From positions 5,434,065 to 5,498,064 of the forward strand of contig NZ_CP026604.1 of assembly GCF_003063625.1 (NCBI RefSeq): DNA of 64,000 nt, read 5' to 3'. The DNA is from Saccharobesus litoralis. GTDB lineage: Bacteria > Pseudomonadota > Gammaproteobacteria > Enterobacterales > Alteromonadaceae. The position numbers were made by a program, and so were the translations under genes. A model generated the notes under the pieces. The model worked only from the letters and a program-made list of their open reading frames with translations, made no database searches and had not been told where the DNA came from. Positions 37,616 through 46,051 of this stretch are shown here, piece by piece (within the stretch, counting starts at the first letter, position 1; every line of letters begins with the position of its first letter).

Positions 37616-38461
37616 TTAGTTAATAATTCCCATCAAATTTAACACAGCAATTAAAGCCACGCTAAATAGCACAGCTCGTTTGGCCAGTTTAACTAACAAG
37701 CAAGGCTCAGTAATGCAGTCATGCTCTGGTGCATCAACTTCTTCCGCAGCAACAGCAACTCGCGTCACAAATTCACGAGCACCAATCTCGAGCTTAATTA
37801 AGTCTTGCAACCATATGCCTAACGCTTGGCTAAAATTACCAACAAATAAATAGGCGAACCCTGCAATGCGCGAAGGTATAAAATCCAATACCAACATAAA
37901 ACGTTGGCTCACTTCACTAACCGCTTGCTGATTTTCATTTTGACAGGTTTGATCCGCTAAATGCCGAGCAAAAACATACAATACTGCACCGCATGGGCCA
38001 AGCACAGCAAACCAAAAAATCACCGCCAAATAATAACGATAGTTCAACCAAATTAAGGTTTGACCGACACTTTCTTGCGGCATGCCTTGCTGACAACGAC
38101 GTAAACCTAATTCATTCGCGTAAAGATCACAGGCTTCTAGGTCGCCGCGATTAGCCGCTTCTAAATATTGCTTATAACAGCTACGATATTGAGGACAACC
38201 AAAACAAACAAATAACACGAATACCGCAAAGGTTAAGCCAAATAGGGAATTACCTAACCAAGACTGGACAAGAGCTACAGCCGCGACTGGCAGTAAAATC
38301 CACAGCACAGTATTTTGATTAGCTTTTGGGGCGTCATCCAAACTAATTTTGGCGGTTAATTTTTCTGCATACATTTGGTAATAATGCGTGTAGTGCCAAA
38401 TACCCAGCAATGAATGGGAACGCTCAAGTAGAATAACGATAAACAAGCTAAGTAGTATCAT
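37616..38461 (-). CDS. ampE: AmpE, inner-membrane protein of the ampDE locus
   Basis: AmpE is a polytopic inner-membrane protein next to ampD, linked to beta-lactamase regulation, with no settled biochemical role. The 281 residues start with the family motif ERSHSLLGIWHYTHYY and have helices at about 1-15, 55-90, 140-170 and a C-terminal one (VLFSVALIAVLNLMGI). Length and start match E. coli AmpE. It lies 127 bp downstream of ampD on the same strand. Confidence 0.92.
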   Translation of the reverse strand: MILLSLFIVILLERSHSLLGIWHYTHYYQMYAEKLTAKISLDDAPKANQNTVLWILLPVAAVALVQSWLGNSLFGLTFAVFVLFVCFGCPQYRSCYKQYLEAANRGDLEACDLYANELGLRRCQQGMPQESVGQTLIWLNYRYYLAVIFWFAVLGPCGAVLYVFARHLADQTCQNENQQAVSEVSQRFMLVLDFIPSRIAGFAYLFVGNFSQALGIWLQDLIKLEIGAREFVTRVAVAAEEVDAPEHDCITEPCLLVKLAKRAVLFSVALIAVLNLMGIIN

Positions 38462-38588
38462 TTTGCATCCTTAATGAACTTGCTATTGTCTGTGCCACAT
38501 CGCATGATGGACACTTATTTTTATCAAGTATAACGGCTGTTATATTTAATCGCTTGAAAACTTTATGAAAAATAAAGCTGAGTTATAT

Positions 38589-39143
38589 TTATTTTTCTAG
38601 TGCGCTTAAAAAGCGCTGCCAATCAAAAGCCTTACCAGGATCAGTTTTGCGCCCTGGTGCAATATCGCAATGCCCACAAATACGCTCATGAGTCACTTTA
38701 GGGTAAGCTTTTTGTATCGCATCCGTTACGGCAATTAATACAGAGTATTGCTCTGAGGTATAAGCTAAATCATCTGTGCCCTCCATTTCGATTCCTATCG
38801 AGAAGTCATTGCAGTTTTCTCGCCCTGCAAAACTGGAAACACCTGCGTGCCATGCTCTTTGGTTAAAAGGCACAAACTGGATCACCTCGCCATCACGGCG
38901 AATAAATAAATGAGCCGATACTCTAAGCCCTTGCAAATCTACAAAACTAGGATGCGCCTCGATATCTAATTGACCTAAAAACAAATCTTCAACGTAAGAC
39001 GTTGCAAACTGCCCAGCGGGTAACGAGATGTTGTGAATAACCAACAAGCTAATATCCTGCTCATCGGGGCGCGGATTAAAGTGGTTTGATACTTTAATAC
39101 TGGCGGGTTTAAGGATATGATTTTCAACAAGATATAGAGACAA
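38589..39143 (-). CDS. ampD: 1,6-anhydro-N-acetylmuramyl-L-alanine amidase AmpD
   Basis: AmpD is a cytoplasmic zinc amidase of cell-wall recycling that removes the peptide from anhydromuropeptides and thereby keeps AmpR silent. Zinc ligands are in VIHNISLP (His), and in GHCDIAPGRKTDPG (His and Asp); the catalytic Glu is in IGIEMEGTDD. No ATG fits the N terminus; translation appears to start at TTG (39143) preceded by AAGGCGG at good spacing. It is divergent from the aspartic protease gene, with only 25 bp between the start codons. Confidence 0.95.
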   Translation of the reverse strand: MSLYLVENHILKPASIKVSNHFNPRPDEQDISLLVIHNISLPAGQFATSYVEDLFLGQLDIEAHPSFVDLQGLRVSAHLFIRRDGEVIQFVPFNQRAWHAGVSSFAGRENCNDFSIGIEMEGTDDLAYTSEQYSVLIAVTDAIQKAYPKVTHERICGHCDIAPGRKTDPGKAFDWQRFLSALEK

Positions 39144-39168
39144 TTGAACCGCCTTATCTTTTTATTAA

Positions 39169-39723
39169 ATGGCTGCAAGTGAATTAATGATGCAATCTGA
39201 TGACAACCAACAACCGCGCGATACCACGAAGCAAGTCGGCAAGTGGATGTATTATGCCGCTTGGATCTGTGGCTTACTACTCTTGATGCAATTTTTCCAA
39301 GGTTATATTGACCAACAGTACAACCCAAACCAAAACCCAGATAGTTTTTCCACTGAACAAGGCAATCAAGTCATATTAAAACGTAATCGCGCTGGCCATT
39401 ACTTGGCTAATGGATTGATTAATAATGAAGAGGTTCTGTTTTTATTAGATACGGGCGCAACTCATGTTTCGATACCAGAAAAAGTCGCGCAACGTATTGG
39501 CTTACGTTATGGGCCTGAAAGCATAGTTAATACTGCTAATGGTCAAGCTATCGTTTATCAAACCAGCATTGACGTACTAGAGTTGGGTTCAATCCGTTTA
39601 CGTAACTTACGTGGCAATATTAACCCACACATGCAAGGTGAGGAAATACTGCTTGGTATGAGCGCCTTAAAGCGCTTGGAGTTTAGCCAACGTGGCGATA
39701 CCCTTACCTTGCGCCAATACTAA
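39169..39723 (+). CDS. Membrane-anchored retropepsin-like aspartic protease
   Basis: A 184-residue protein with one N-terminal transmembrane helix (about 28-47) and a periplasmic single-lobe aspartic protease domain of the retropepsin-like clan AA type. The active-site motif is FLLDTGATHVSIP (residues 88-100) and the flap and second-strand region ends in LLGMSALKRLEF. Such proteins would need to dimerise. The start may be the ATG at 39169 or one of the paired ATGs at 39187 and 39190; none has a strong ribosome binding site. Divergent from ampD and followed by nadC. Natural substrate unknown. Confidence 0.87.
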   Translation: MAASELMMQSDDNQQPRDTTKQVGKWMYYAAWICGLLLLMQFFQGYIDQQYNPNQNPDSFSTEQGNQVILKRNRAGHYLANGLINNEEVLFLLDTGATHVSIPEKVAQRIGLRYGPESIVNTANGQAIVYQTSIDVLELGSIRLRNLRGNINPHMQGEEILLGMSALKRLEFSQRGDTLTLRQY

Positions 39724-39844
39724 TCCAGTAAACAAAACCTATACCAATAAAATGCCGAGATTAAAACTTTTGGTCGAAAAAATTTTGCCTCTGACCTAAA
39801 ATAGCGCGTTTTGCCGCACCCTATTATCAAGTATTGGAAAAATC

Positions 39845-40687
39845 ATGGATCTACAACAAACCATTCAAGCACAAGTAACAGCAGCTCTTATCGAAGATTT
39901 AAGTGCAATGGATCCAAAACTTGATATTACCGCGCAACTGATCCCTGCAAACAATACGGCCACAGCCAAGTTGATAACCCGCGAAGACTGTATAGTATGT
40001 GGTGTTGCTTGGGTCAACGAAACCTTTAAACAGTTAGGTGCTAAGGTGGAAGTAGAATGGCAAGTTAAAGACGGCGATAAAGTTAAGGCAAATTCTACCC
40101 TTTGTTATTTTAAAGGTAATGCGCAACACATATTAACCGGTGAACGCACCGCCATGAACTTTTTACAAACCTTATCTGCCACTGCGACTTTAACCGCGAC
40201 TTACGCAGAAAAAATCGCTCATACGTCAACCAAACTACTTGATACCCGTAAAACCATTCCCGGTTTGCGTTTAGCGCAAAAATACGCAGTTAAATGCGGT
40301 GGTGGCGAAAATCACCGTATTGGCTTGTTTGACGCATTTCTGATTAAAGAAAACCACATTGCCGCGGCCGGCTCAATTGCCAACGCGGTTAAACAAGCTC
40401 ATAACATAGCACCTGGCAAACCGGTTGAAGTCGAAGTTGAAAACAATGATGAATTGCAGCAAGCGTTAACCGCCGGCGCCGATATTGTTATGCTCGACAA
40501 CTACACCCCAGAGCAAATTGCCGCAGCTGTTGCCATTGCCAACGGGCAAATTAAAATTGAAGTGTCTGGCGATATTACCTTAGACACCATCGCCAGCTAC
40601 GCTCAAACAGGCGTTGATTACATCTCTAGCGGCGCTTTGACTAAACATGTGCAGGCTGTGGATTTGAGTCTACGGTTGAGCCTGTAA
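39845..40687 (+). CDS. nadC: Nicotinate-nucleotide pyrophosphorylase (quinolinate phosphoribosyltransferase)
   Basis: NadC converts quinolinate and PRPP to nicotinate mononucleotide in de novo NAD synthesis. Diagnostic segments are LTGERTAMNFLQTLSATAT, DTRKTIPGLRLAQKYAVKCGGGENHR (core RKTIPGLR) and VEVENNDEL, with the C-terminal VSGDITLDTI. The 280 residues match the family's usual length. Its place between ampD and pilA matches the gene order of enterics and pseudomonads. Confidence 0.97.
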   Translation: MDLQQTIQAQVTAALIEDLSAMDPKLDITAQLIPANNTATAKLITREDCIVCGVAWVNETFKQLGAKVEVEWQVKDGDKVKANSTLCYFKGNAQHILTGERTAMNFLQTLSATATLTATYAEKIAHTSTKLLDTRKTIPGLRLAQKYAVKCGGGENHRIGLFDAFLIKENHIAAAGSIANAVKQAHNIAPGKPVEVEVENNDELQQALTAGADIVMLDNYTPEQIAAAVAIANGQIKIEVSGDITLDTIASYAQTGVDYISSGALTKHVQAVDLSLRLSL

Positions 40688-40751
40688 TGGGGTTCACCCC
40701 CACCAAACGCTAAAGTCCAAAAAAGAACACCTCAATCTAACATTGCGTATT

Positions 40752-40820
40752 TTTTCGCCGGCGTAAAGCCGGCCCTACATGGGGCTGGTTTCGCCAGCAT
40801 AAATTCGGCCCTACAAACGT
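40752..40820 (+). repeat. REP-like hairpin units after nadC
   Basis: Two units of the CGCCGGCrTAAAgCCGGCCCTACA type, the second diverged (TTCGGCCCTACA). The first is preceded by CATTGCGTATTTTTT, the same spacer found in the larger array at 43432-43633. Confidence 0.8.
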
Positions 40821-40912
40821 TAAAAAACTAGGGTTTTATAAAACCCTCAAGCAGGCAAAAAAATCTAATCACAACAGTAATTTAACTTTACCTATGTGCG
40901 ATGGATCACATA

Positions 40913-40933
40913 AACTTAAGCCCAGCTTAAGTT
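40913..40933. promoter_or_regulatory. Perfect inverted repeat upstream of pilA
   Basis: AACTTAAGC and GCTTAAGTT arms separated by 3 bp, about 217 bp upstream of the pilA start. The symmetry suggests a binding site for a dimeric regulator or a small hairpin. Regulator unknown. Confidence 0.4.
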
Positions 40934-41082
40934 AAATCAGTTGCTGACGTTAACTTAGGTAAGCTTATTTATGTAGATAGTTAAGCGGGTCACACTTTTC
41001 AGCAAAATGAAACTTGTCCCTATTAAACGCATGGACTAAGCTTTTTACTAACCTGTACTACACAAGCGCTTAACTGGGTGGA

Positions 41083-41110
41083 TTGCCTGCCTCGCTCACA
41101 GTGCAGGCAA
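41083..41110 (+). other. Hairpin in the pilA leader
   Basis: TTGCCTGC / GCAGGCAA arms with a 12-nt loop, 40 bp upstream of the pilA ATG and probably inside the 5' untranslated region. It may stabilise the message. Confidence 0.4.
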
Positions 41111-41150
41111 CAGGTTTTCGCCTAATTAACCAACTGGAGAACTAACGGAT

Positions 41151-41591
41151 ATGAAAAACTTTAAAAAACAATCAAAGGGTTTTACCTTAATTGAATTGAT
41201 GATCGTGGTTGCGATTATCGGTATCTTAGCCGCTGTTGCGGTTCCTGCTTACGATGATTATGTACAAGATGCAAAAACAACAGAAATGGATAAAATTGCA
41301 GATGGTTTAAAACCTCTTGTTATCAGTTGTATTCAAATCGAAGAAGCTTCTGGTGGTTCAAAAGATGATTGTGACGGCGGTTCAAGAAGTATTCCAGCAG
41401 ATGATACTGATGGTATTTCTGGAAGCAATGTGGGATGTATCGCCGTTTTAAACGGAGCGATATCAATTGGTGGTAAAATTGACAGTAAAACAGCTGTTGA
41501 TACTCGAGTAACTTACACTCCAACATACTCTGGTGGAACAATATCGTGGGCTCGTACAGAAACTGCGGATACTGATTGCTCTGCAGCCTAA
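41151..41591 (+). CDS. pilA: Type IV pilin, major subunit PilA
   Basis: PilA is the structural subunit of the type IV pilus. The leader ends SKG, cleaved before F11, and the mature protein begins [22 protein letters not shown] with Glu at +5. The 146-residue pilin is short to medium in length. Cysteines in the C-terminal half (a pair near residues 61 and 75, another near 96, and Cys near the end) can form the D-region disulfide. AACTGGAGAACTAACGG gives a ribosome binding site. A terminator-like hairpin separates it from pilB. Confidence 0.96.
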   Translation: MKNFKKQSKGFTLIELMIVVAIIGILAAVAVPAYDDYVQDAKTTEMDKIADGLKPLVISCIQIEEASGGSKDDCDGGSRSIPADDTDGISGSNVGCIAVLNGAISIGGKIDSKTAVDTRVTYTPTYSGGTISWARTETADTDCSAA

Positions 41592-41616
41592 AGATTAATT
41601 AAAAATTTAATATCAA

Positions 41617-41654
41617 TAGCCGTATTGTATTTTAAGATACGGCTATTTTTTATT
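41617..41654 (+). terminator. Terminator / attenuator between pilA and pilB
   Basis: ATAGCCGTAT / ATACGGCTAT, a 10-bp perfect stem, followed by TTTTTTATTTT. It would stop most transcripts after pilA and let a fraction reach pilB, fitting the large excess of pilin over ATPase. Confidence 0.85.
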
Positions 41655-41710
41655 TTCATTTCTCAGTGTAAAGTAACATACAAGGAACCATTCAAACCAT
41701 TACTAGCCCA

Positions 41711-43411
41711 ATGCAACGCAACCTTATCCATTCTCTTACCAGTACAGGCCTTATTCATGAGGCGTTGGCAGATAAAATATCTGAAAACGATGATGTCAAA
41801 CATAATATCGATTTTATTCAAGCCTTGTGTAAAGTCAGCGATCATGTCAATGAATATGAAATTGCTCGCAGTTTAAGTCGCTTTCATCAAGTGCCTTTTT
41901 TTGACTTAAGCCATTTTGATAAAAACCAGTTAGATCCTGACAAACTTAATGAAAAGCTCGTCAACAAGCACCAATGCTTACCTATTTTTACCCGCGGTCG
42001 CACACAATATTTAGCCACGGTTAATCCACAAAACTACACAGCATTAGAAGATTTCCAGTTTAGCACTGGCATGGGTGCTGAATTTATTTGTGTTGAAGCC
42101 AGCAAGTTAGGCCAATTAATTGAAGCTGCTTTTGAACATGATGACGGCTTAGGACTGGATGACTTTGATGAAGAAGAACTAACAGGCGTTGAAGTCAGCG
42201 AAGATAAAACCCAAGACGATGATGCTGGTGACGGCCAAGATGACGCGCCGATCGTCGTTTACATCAATAAAATTCTATTAGACGCGATTAAAAAAGGCGC
42301 ATCCGATTTACACTTTGAGCCGTACGAGCACAAATACCGCATTCGTTTTCGTATTGATGGTGTGTTACATGAAATCGCCTCGCCACCGGTTAATTTATCT
42401 TCACGATTAGCCGCGCGCTTAAAGGTTATGTCGCGTTTGGATATTGCCGAAAAGCGCAAACCGCAAGATGGCCGGATAAAACTAAAAATATCCAAGAAAA
42501 AATCCATCGATTTTCGTGTTTCTTCGTTACCCACCATGTGGGGCGAGAAAATCGTAATGCGTATACTTGATTCTTCTAGCGCCATGCTGGGTATCGATGT
42601 ATTGGGTTATGAGCCACAACAAAAACAACTATACATGAATGCCTTAGAGCAACCACAAGGTATGATATTGGTTACTGGCCCGACAGGTTCAGGTAAAACC
42701 GTCTCTTTGTATACTGGCTTAAATATTCTTAATACCACAGAGCGCAATATTTCAACCGCTGAAGATCCCGTCGAGATCAACTTGGAAGGTATTAACCAAG
42801 TGCAAATTAACGTTAAAGCAGACTTAACCTTTGCCAACGCGTTGCGCTCTTTCCTTCGTCAAGATCCTGATATTGTCATGGTAGGTGAGATCCGAGATTT
42901 AGAAACGGCTGAAATCGCCATTAAAGCCGCGCAAACCGGTCACTTAGTTATGTCGACTCTGCATACTAACTCGGCTGCTGAAACCTTAACTCGTTTGCTG
43001 AATATGGGGGTACAAGCGTTTAACATTGCTAGCTCGGTATCGCTAATTATTGCTCAGCGCCTTGCCCGCCGCTTATGTAAGCATTGTAAGCAACCCGTTG
43101 ACCAAATGCCGCCCCATGATGAACTACTTGAGTTTGGCTTTAGTGAAAGCCAAATCAATGCTGATTTACAGCTGTTTAAACCTGTCGGTTGTGATCTGTG
43201 TTCTGGGGGTTACAAAGGCCGTGTGGGTATTTATGAAGTTATGCCTATTACACCGTCTATCGCTAAATTAATTATGGATCACGGTAATTCGATTGAGATT
43301 GCAGCACAAGCGACTAAAGAGGGTGTCAACGATTTACGGCGTTCAGGTATTTTAAAAGCGATGAGTGGCGTTACCAGTTTAGAAGAAGTAGCACGGGTGA
43401 CCAATCATTAG
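41711..43411 (+). CDS. pilB: Type IV pilus assembly ATPase PilB
   Basis: PilB is the cytoplasmic extension ATPase of the type IV pilus. Walker A is GPTGSGKT (323-330), Walker B lies in [16 protein letters not shown], and a four-Cys zinc site is in CKHC and CDLC near residues 457 and 497. Residues 145-178 form an acidic linker. The 566 residues match the usual length. In related genomes pilC and pilD follow at once; here they are 12 kb away at 55.7 kb. Confidence 0.97.
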   Translation: MQRNLIHSLTSTGLIHEALADKISENDDVKHNIDFIQALCKVSDHVNEYEIARSLSRFHQVPFFDLSHFDKNQLDPDKLNEKLVNKHQCLPIFTRGRTQYLATVNPQNYTALEDFQFSTGMGAEFICVEASKLGQLIEAAFEHDDGLGLDDFDEEELTGVEVSEDKTQDDDAGDGQDDAPIVVYINKILLDAIKKGASDLHFEPYEHKYRIRFRIDGVLHEIASPPVNLSSRLAARLKVMSRLDIAEKRKPQDGRIKLKISKKKSIDFRVSSLPTMWGEKIVMRILDSSSAMLGIDVLGYEPQQKQLYMNALEQPQGMILVTGPTGSGKTVSLYTGLNILNTTERNISTAEDPVEINLEGINQVQINVKADLTFANALRSFLRQDPDIVMVGEIRDLETAEIAIKAAQTGHLVMSTLHTNSAAETLTRLLNMGVQAFNIASSVSLIIAQRLARRLCKHCKQPVDQMPPHDELLEFGFSESQINADLQLFKPVGCDLCSGGYKGRVGIYEVMPITPSIAKLIMDHGNSIEIAAQATKEGVNDLRRSGILKAMSGVTSLEEVARVTNH

Positions 43412-43431
43412 AATTTTATTGCCTAGAAAAT

Positions 43432-43633
43432 CGCCGGCATAAAGCCAGCCTGACAACCAAACAATGCGTATTCTTTCGCCGGCATAAAACCGGCCCTACA
43501 ACCAAACAATGCGTATGTTTCTGCCGGCATAAAGCCGGCCCTACGACCAAACATTGCGTTTTTTTCGCCGGTATAAAACCGGCCCGACAACCAAATAATG
43601 CGTTTTTTCGCCAGCATAAAGCCGGCCCTACAA
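43432..43633 (+). repeat. Tandem REP-like hairpin array (five units)
   Basis: Five units of about 44-46 bp. Each has an inverted repeat (GCCGGC / GCCGGC around ATAAA or TAAAA) then CCTACAACCAAACAATGCGT and a T-rich spacer. Arms vary slightly among units (CCAGCC, CCGGTA). It lies 20 bp after the pilB stop and 13 bp before the convergent apbE stop, at the left edge of the block that splits pilB from pilC. Spacers are as conserved as the hairpins, so this is not a CRISPR array. Confidence 0.92.
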
Positions 43634-43646
43634 GATAGGTATAAAA

Positions 43647-44549
43647 TTACACAGCTCTGTTTATACGACCTTGCAGATCAACCGCCACAAATGGCACTGC
43701 TAGCTCTTGTAACCAAGATACGCCCGCCTCTTCTTTTAACATAGTTATGGTGGCTAACGTGCCAGCCATAACACACTGTTCACTCCAAACGCTGACCGCA
43801 GCCAAACCTGACACAGGCCAACCCGTACGCGGATTCAATACATGGCTATATTTTTTACCCTGCAACTCAATGTAGCGCTGATAGTCGCCACTACTAGCTA
43901 AACCGCCGTGTGTCATTGGAATATTAGCTACAGGGCTAGGGTTATTATCCTTAGCATTACTTGCTGGATTTTGCACACCAACTAACCAAGCATCACCATT
44001 AGGGTGTGGACCGACAACATGTATATCTCCGCCCATATCAACCAAGCCAAATTGGATTTGATGCTGCTTTAATAGCGCAACCACAGCGTCACTGGCGTAT
44101 TCTTTAACAATACCGCCAAAATCAATTTCCATACCGGCTTTGGGTAAATAGATCTGTGATTGCTGCCACTCAACATCTTGCCAACCAACTAAATCTAGCC
44201 ATTGCAAAATAGTCTCGTCATTAGGAATAGTCTTGCTTTTAAAATTCCAAGCGTTGCGTAATACGCCAGTTGTAATATCAAATAAACCGTCACTGATCTG
44301 ATAAGCTTGCTCAGCGTAGGCCAGTAAAGCTGCTGTCTCATTATCAATAGCAACGGCTTTTTTACCCGCAGATAAATTAATATTAGACAGTAAACTGCTC
44401 GACCGATAGCGAGAGTACTTACTTTCTAACCTTGCCACTTCCTGCTGCGCATGACGCGCAGCAGTTTGTGCTAAGCTTTGATTAGCTGCATAAAAATGCA
44501 ATGAGCAGGGAGAGCCCATGGCTTTAAACTGAAATTGAAATAAATGCAT
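43647..44549 (-). CDS. apbE: FAD:protein FMN transferase ApbE
   Basis: ApbE attaches FMN covalently to a Ser or Thr of target redox proteins, using FAD. Family features are GSPCSLHFYA at the N terminus, YSRYRSSSLLSNIN, the FAD/Mg region FDITTGVLRNAWNF, DFGGIVKEYASDAV and GGLASSGDYQRY. The 300-residue protein has no signal peptide, and an in-frame stop seven codons upstream excludes a missed one, although many ApbE are exported. It is the last gene of a six-gene leftward operon with a multi-heme lipoprotein. No obvious NqrC- or RnfG-like target is encoded nearby. Confidence 0.93.
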   Translation of the reverse strand: MHLFQFQFKAMGSPCSLHFYAANQSLAQTAARHAQQEVARLESKYSRYRSSSLLSNINLSAGKKAVAIDNETAALLAYAEQAYQISDGLFDITTGVLRNAWNFKSKTIPNDETILQWLDLVGWQDVEWQQSQIYLPKAGMEIDFGGIVKEYASDAVVALLKQHQIQFGLVDMGGDIHVVGPHPNGDAWLVGVQNPASNAKDNNPSPVANIPMTHGGLASSGDYQRYIELQGKKYSHVLNPRTGWPVSGLAAVSVWSEQCVMAGTLATITMLKEEAGVSWLQELAVPFVAVDLQGRINRAV

Positions 44550-44578
44550 TTTGCTTAGGTTAAAACTCTATTGCCGAA

Positions 44579-45772
44579 TTAAAATTTCACATCAAAACCT
44601 AAGCTCAACATATCGAAATCAATTAAACCGACACTACCTTCACCACTATCAAGTGCATAGCTTTCGTCGCTATTGTACGTTTGATAACCCGCAGTTAGGC
44701 GCCAGTTACCAATTTGCTTATATAAGTTAAGGCCAAGCGTTATCGCACCATAGGATGACAAACGGTAGTCTGTCGATTGCAAACCATCAGAGCGAGCGAC
44801 TTCATAAAAGTTTTCATAAAAGTAAGCCTGTGACTGACTATAAAAACGCAACGAAGGCACAACTTGCCAAGAATCAGCCAAGTTTTGATACCAAGCCAAT
44901 TCGAAAGTGTGTGAATTAATCTGCCAATCGTCATCGTAATAACGGTAATCCGCATGCAGCGCGGCATTAACCTCTGGAATAAAGTAACGCAAACGCGTAC
45001 TTAAAGTTGTTGCTTGGCGCTCGGTGGGACGGGTATCAACAAAACTTGCGGCTTGACCACTACCTGGCACCACAATTTTATAAGGGTCGGACAAAAAGCC
45101 CGATTTATCAATTAAACCTAGTCCCACTTGCAACTGCATATTCTTATTTAATACACGAGTTAAGCCGGCATAGACAGACCAACTGTCTTTCTCGGCAAAA
45201 TTGACTGATGGACTTGTTACACCAAAAGTCGGGGATATTTCGTCTTGCGATTGATCTGCGGCCAAGTTAAGCGTTGTGAGTTTATCTGCTAACTCGTAGC
45301 TAAGTTCAATACCATAGCTACTAGATTCATAATCATCCTCAGTTGAGCGAGCAATCACAGCAGCCAGTGAATAGTTATCGGCAACATAAGTTAATTTAGC
45401 TGAGCTATCTTTGCGGGTATCTTCAATCGACGCACCACTCATCACTTGTACCACTTGGCCGTCAGCATTCTTTTGCGTAAAGTAAGGTGATGCCCCCGAC
45501 ATTTTTTCAACCTGATAATTAACGTCCAGTTGAAATGAATCTGAAAGCGGAGCAATGAGTTGAAATTGATTCACATCAATATCGTAACGCTCACCAGCAC
45601 TACCTTGTTGCAACTTATTGCTGTCAATCCCTTCCTCTTGATAAGCATGATGACGAACACCAATTTGAAAATTGTCAGCGACACTTGCGGCTTGAACATT
45701 GATTGCCGGCAGAGCCATCGCCGCCCCAGCCAGCGAAGCTAATGCGGCATGTCTGTTATTGTTATTTTTCAT
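44579..45772 (-). CDS. DUF3570 protein, probable outer-membrane beta barrel
   Basis: A 397-residue exported protein with a signal peptide (about residues 1-28, cleaved after NVQA). The rest alternates polar and hydrophobic residues in many short amphipathic strands and ends in a terminal Phe (SLGFDVKF), the usual signal for outer-membrane barrel insertion. It matches the DUF3570 family, which in my knowledge commonly occurs with DUF4266, TlpA-like thioredoxins and ApbE. AAGGACG precedes the ATG. It lies 14 bp after the DUF4266 gene and 29 bp before apbE. Function not known. Confidence 0.82.
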   Translation of the reverse strand: MKNNNNRHAALASLAGAAMALPAINVQAASVADNFQIGVRHHAYQEEGIDSNKLQQGSAGERYDIDVNQFQLIAPLSDSFQLDVNYQVEKMSGASPYFTQKNADGQVVQVMSGASIEDTRKDSSAKLTYVADNYSLAAVIARSTEDDYESSSYGIELSYELADKLTTLNLAADQSQDEISPTFGVTSPSVNFAEKDSWSVYAGLTRVLNKNMQLQVGLGLIDKSGFLSDPYKIVVPGSGQAASFVDTRPTERQATTLSTRLRYFIPEVNAALHADYRYYDDDWQINSHTFELAWYQNLADSWQVVPSLRFYSQSQAYFYENFYEVARSDGLQSTDYRLSSYGAITLGLNLYKQIGNWRLTAGYQTYNSDESYALDSGEGSVGLIDFDMLSLGFDVKF

Positions 45773-45786
45773 TTTTAACGTCCTTG

Positions 45787-45999
45787 CTAGTTACATCCAC
45801 AACCGCCACCAGCAGTGCTAGTGCCGCCAGACGAGGCTTCTTTACTAAAATAGACTTGCTTGTTCATTGCGGCCTGCATGCTATCCGGCTGCCAATTCAT
45901 TTCAGGCTTAGCTAAATTACCTTTTTCCCATGGCTTAACGTTAGCGCAAGCGCTAAGCAAGAGGCATAGGGCGAGTAAACTCATTAAGGAAAGTTTCAT
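45787..45999 (-). CDS. DUF4266 mini-lipoprotein with GCGC C terminus
   Basis: A 70-residue lipoprotein: signal peptide with lipobox LSAC (Cys18), then a short conserved segment (NVKPWEKGNLAKPEM) and a flexible Ser/Gly/Thr tail ending GGGCGCN. The two C-terminal cysteines could bind a metal or heme or form a disulfide served by the TlpA-like neighbour. The tail has GGTSTAG, loosely like the Ser/Thr sites modified by ApbE, but this is speculative. A TAAGGA ribosome binding site is present. Family function is unknown. Confidence 0.82.
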   Translation of the reverse strand: MKLSLMSLLALCLLLSACANVKPWEKGNLAKPEMNWQPDSMQAAMNKQVYFSKEASSGGTSTAGGGCGCN

Positions 46000-46051
46000 A
46001 AGAGTCCTTACGTTATTGTTATTAGTGCTTATAAATTAAATGATGTCTTAG

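Larger units (their letters stand above)
40688..41150. other. Non-coding region between nadC and pilA
   Basis: This 463-bp gap contains two REP-like hairpin units (40752-40820), a perfect 9-bp inverted repeat (40913-40933) and a hairpin close to pilA (41083-41110). The pilA promoter must be here; a sigma-54 type promoter is often used for pilA but no convincing -24/-12 pair was found. Confidence 0.6.

Noticed and set aside
41034-41150. Sigma-54 promoter for pilA
   Set aside because: GG and GC pairs at roughly the right spacing exist but no match to TGGCAC-N5-TTGC was found.
43432-43633. Possible CRISPR array
   Set aside because: The intervals between hairpins are as conserved as the hairpins, unit length is about 45 bp in total, and no cas gene is present. 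It is a REP-type array, and the leftward 64-codon frame over it is only a repeat peptide.
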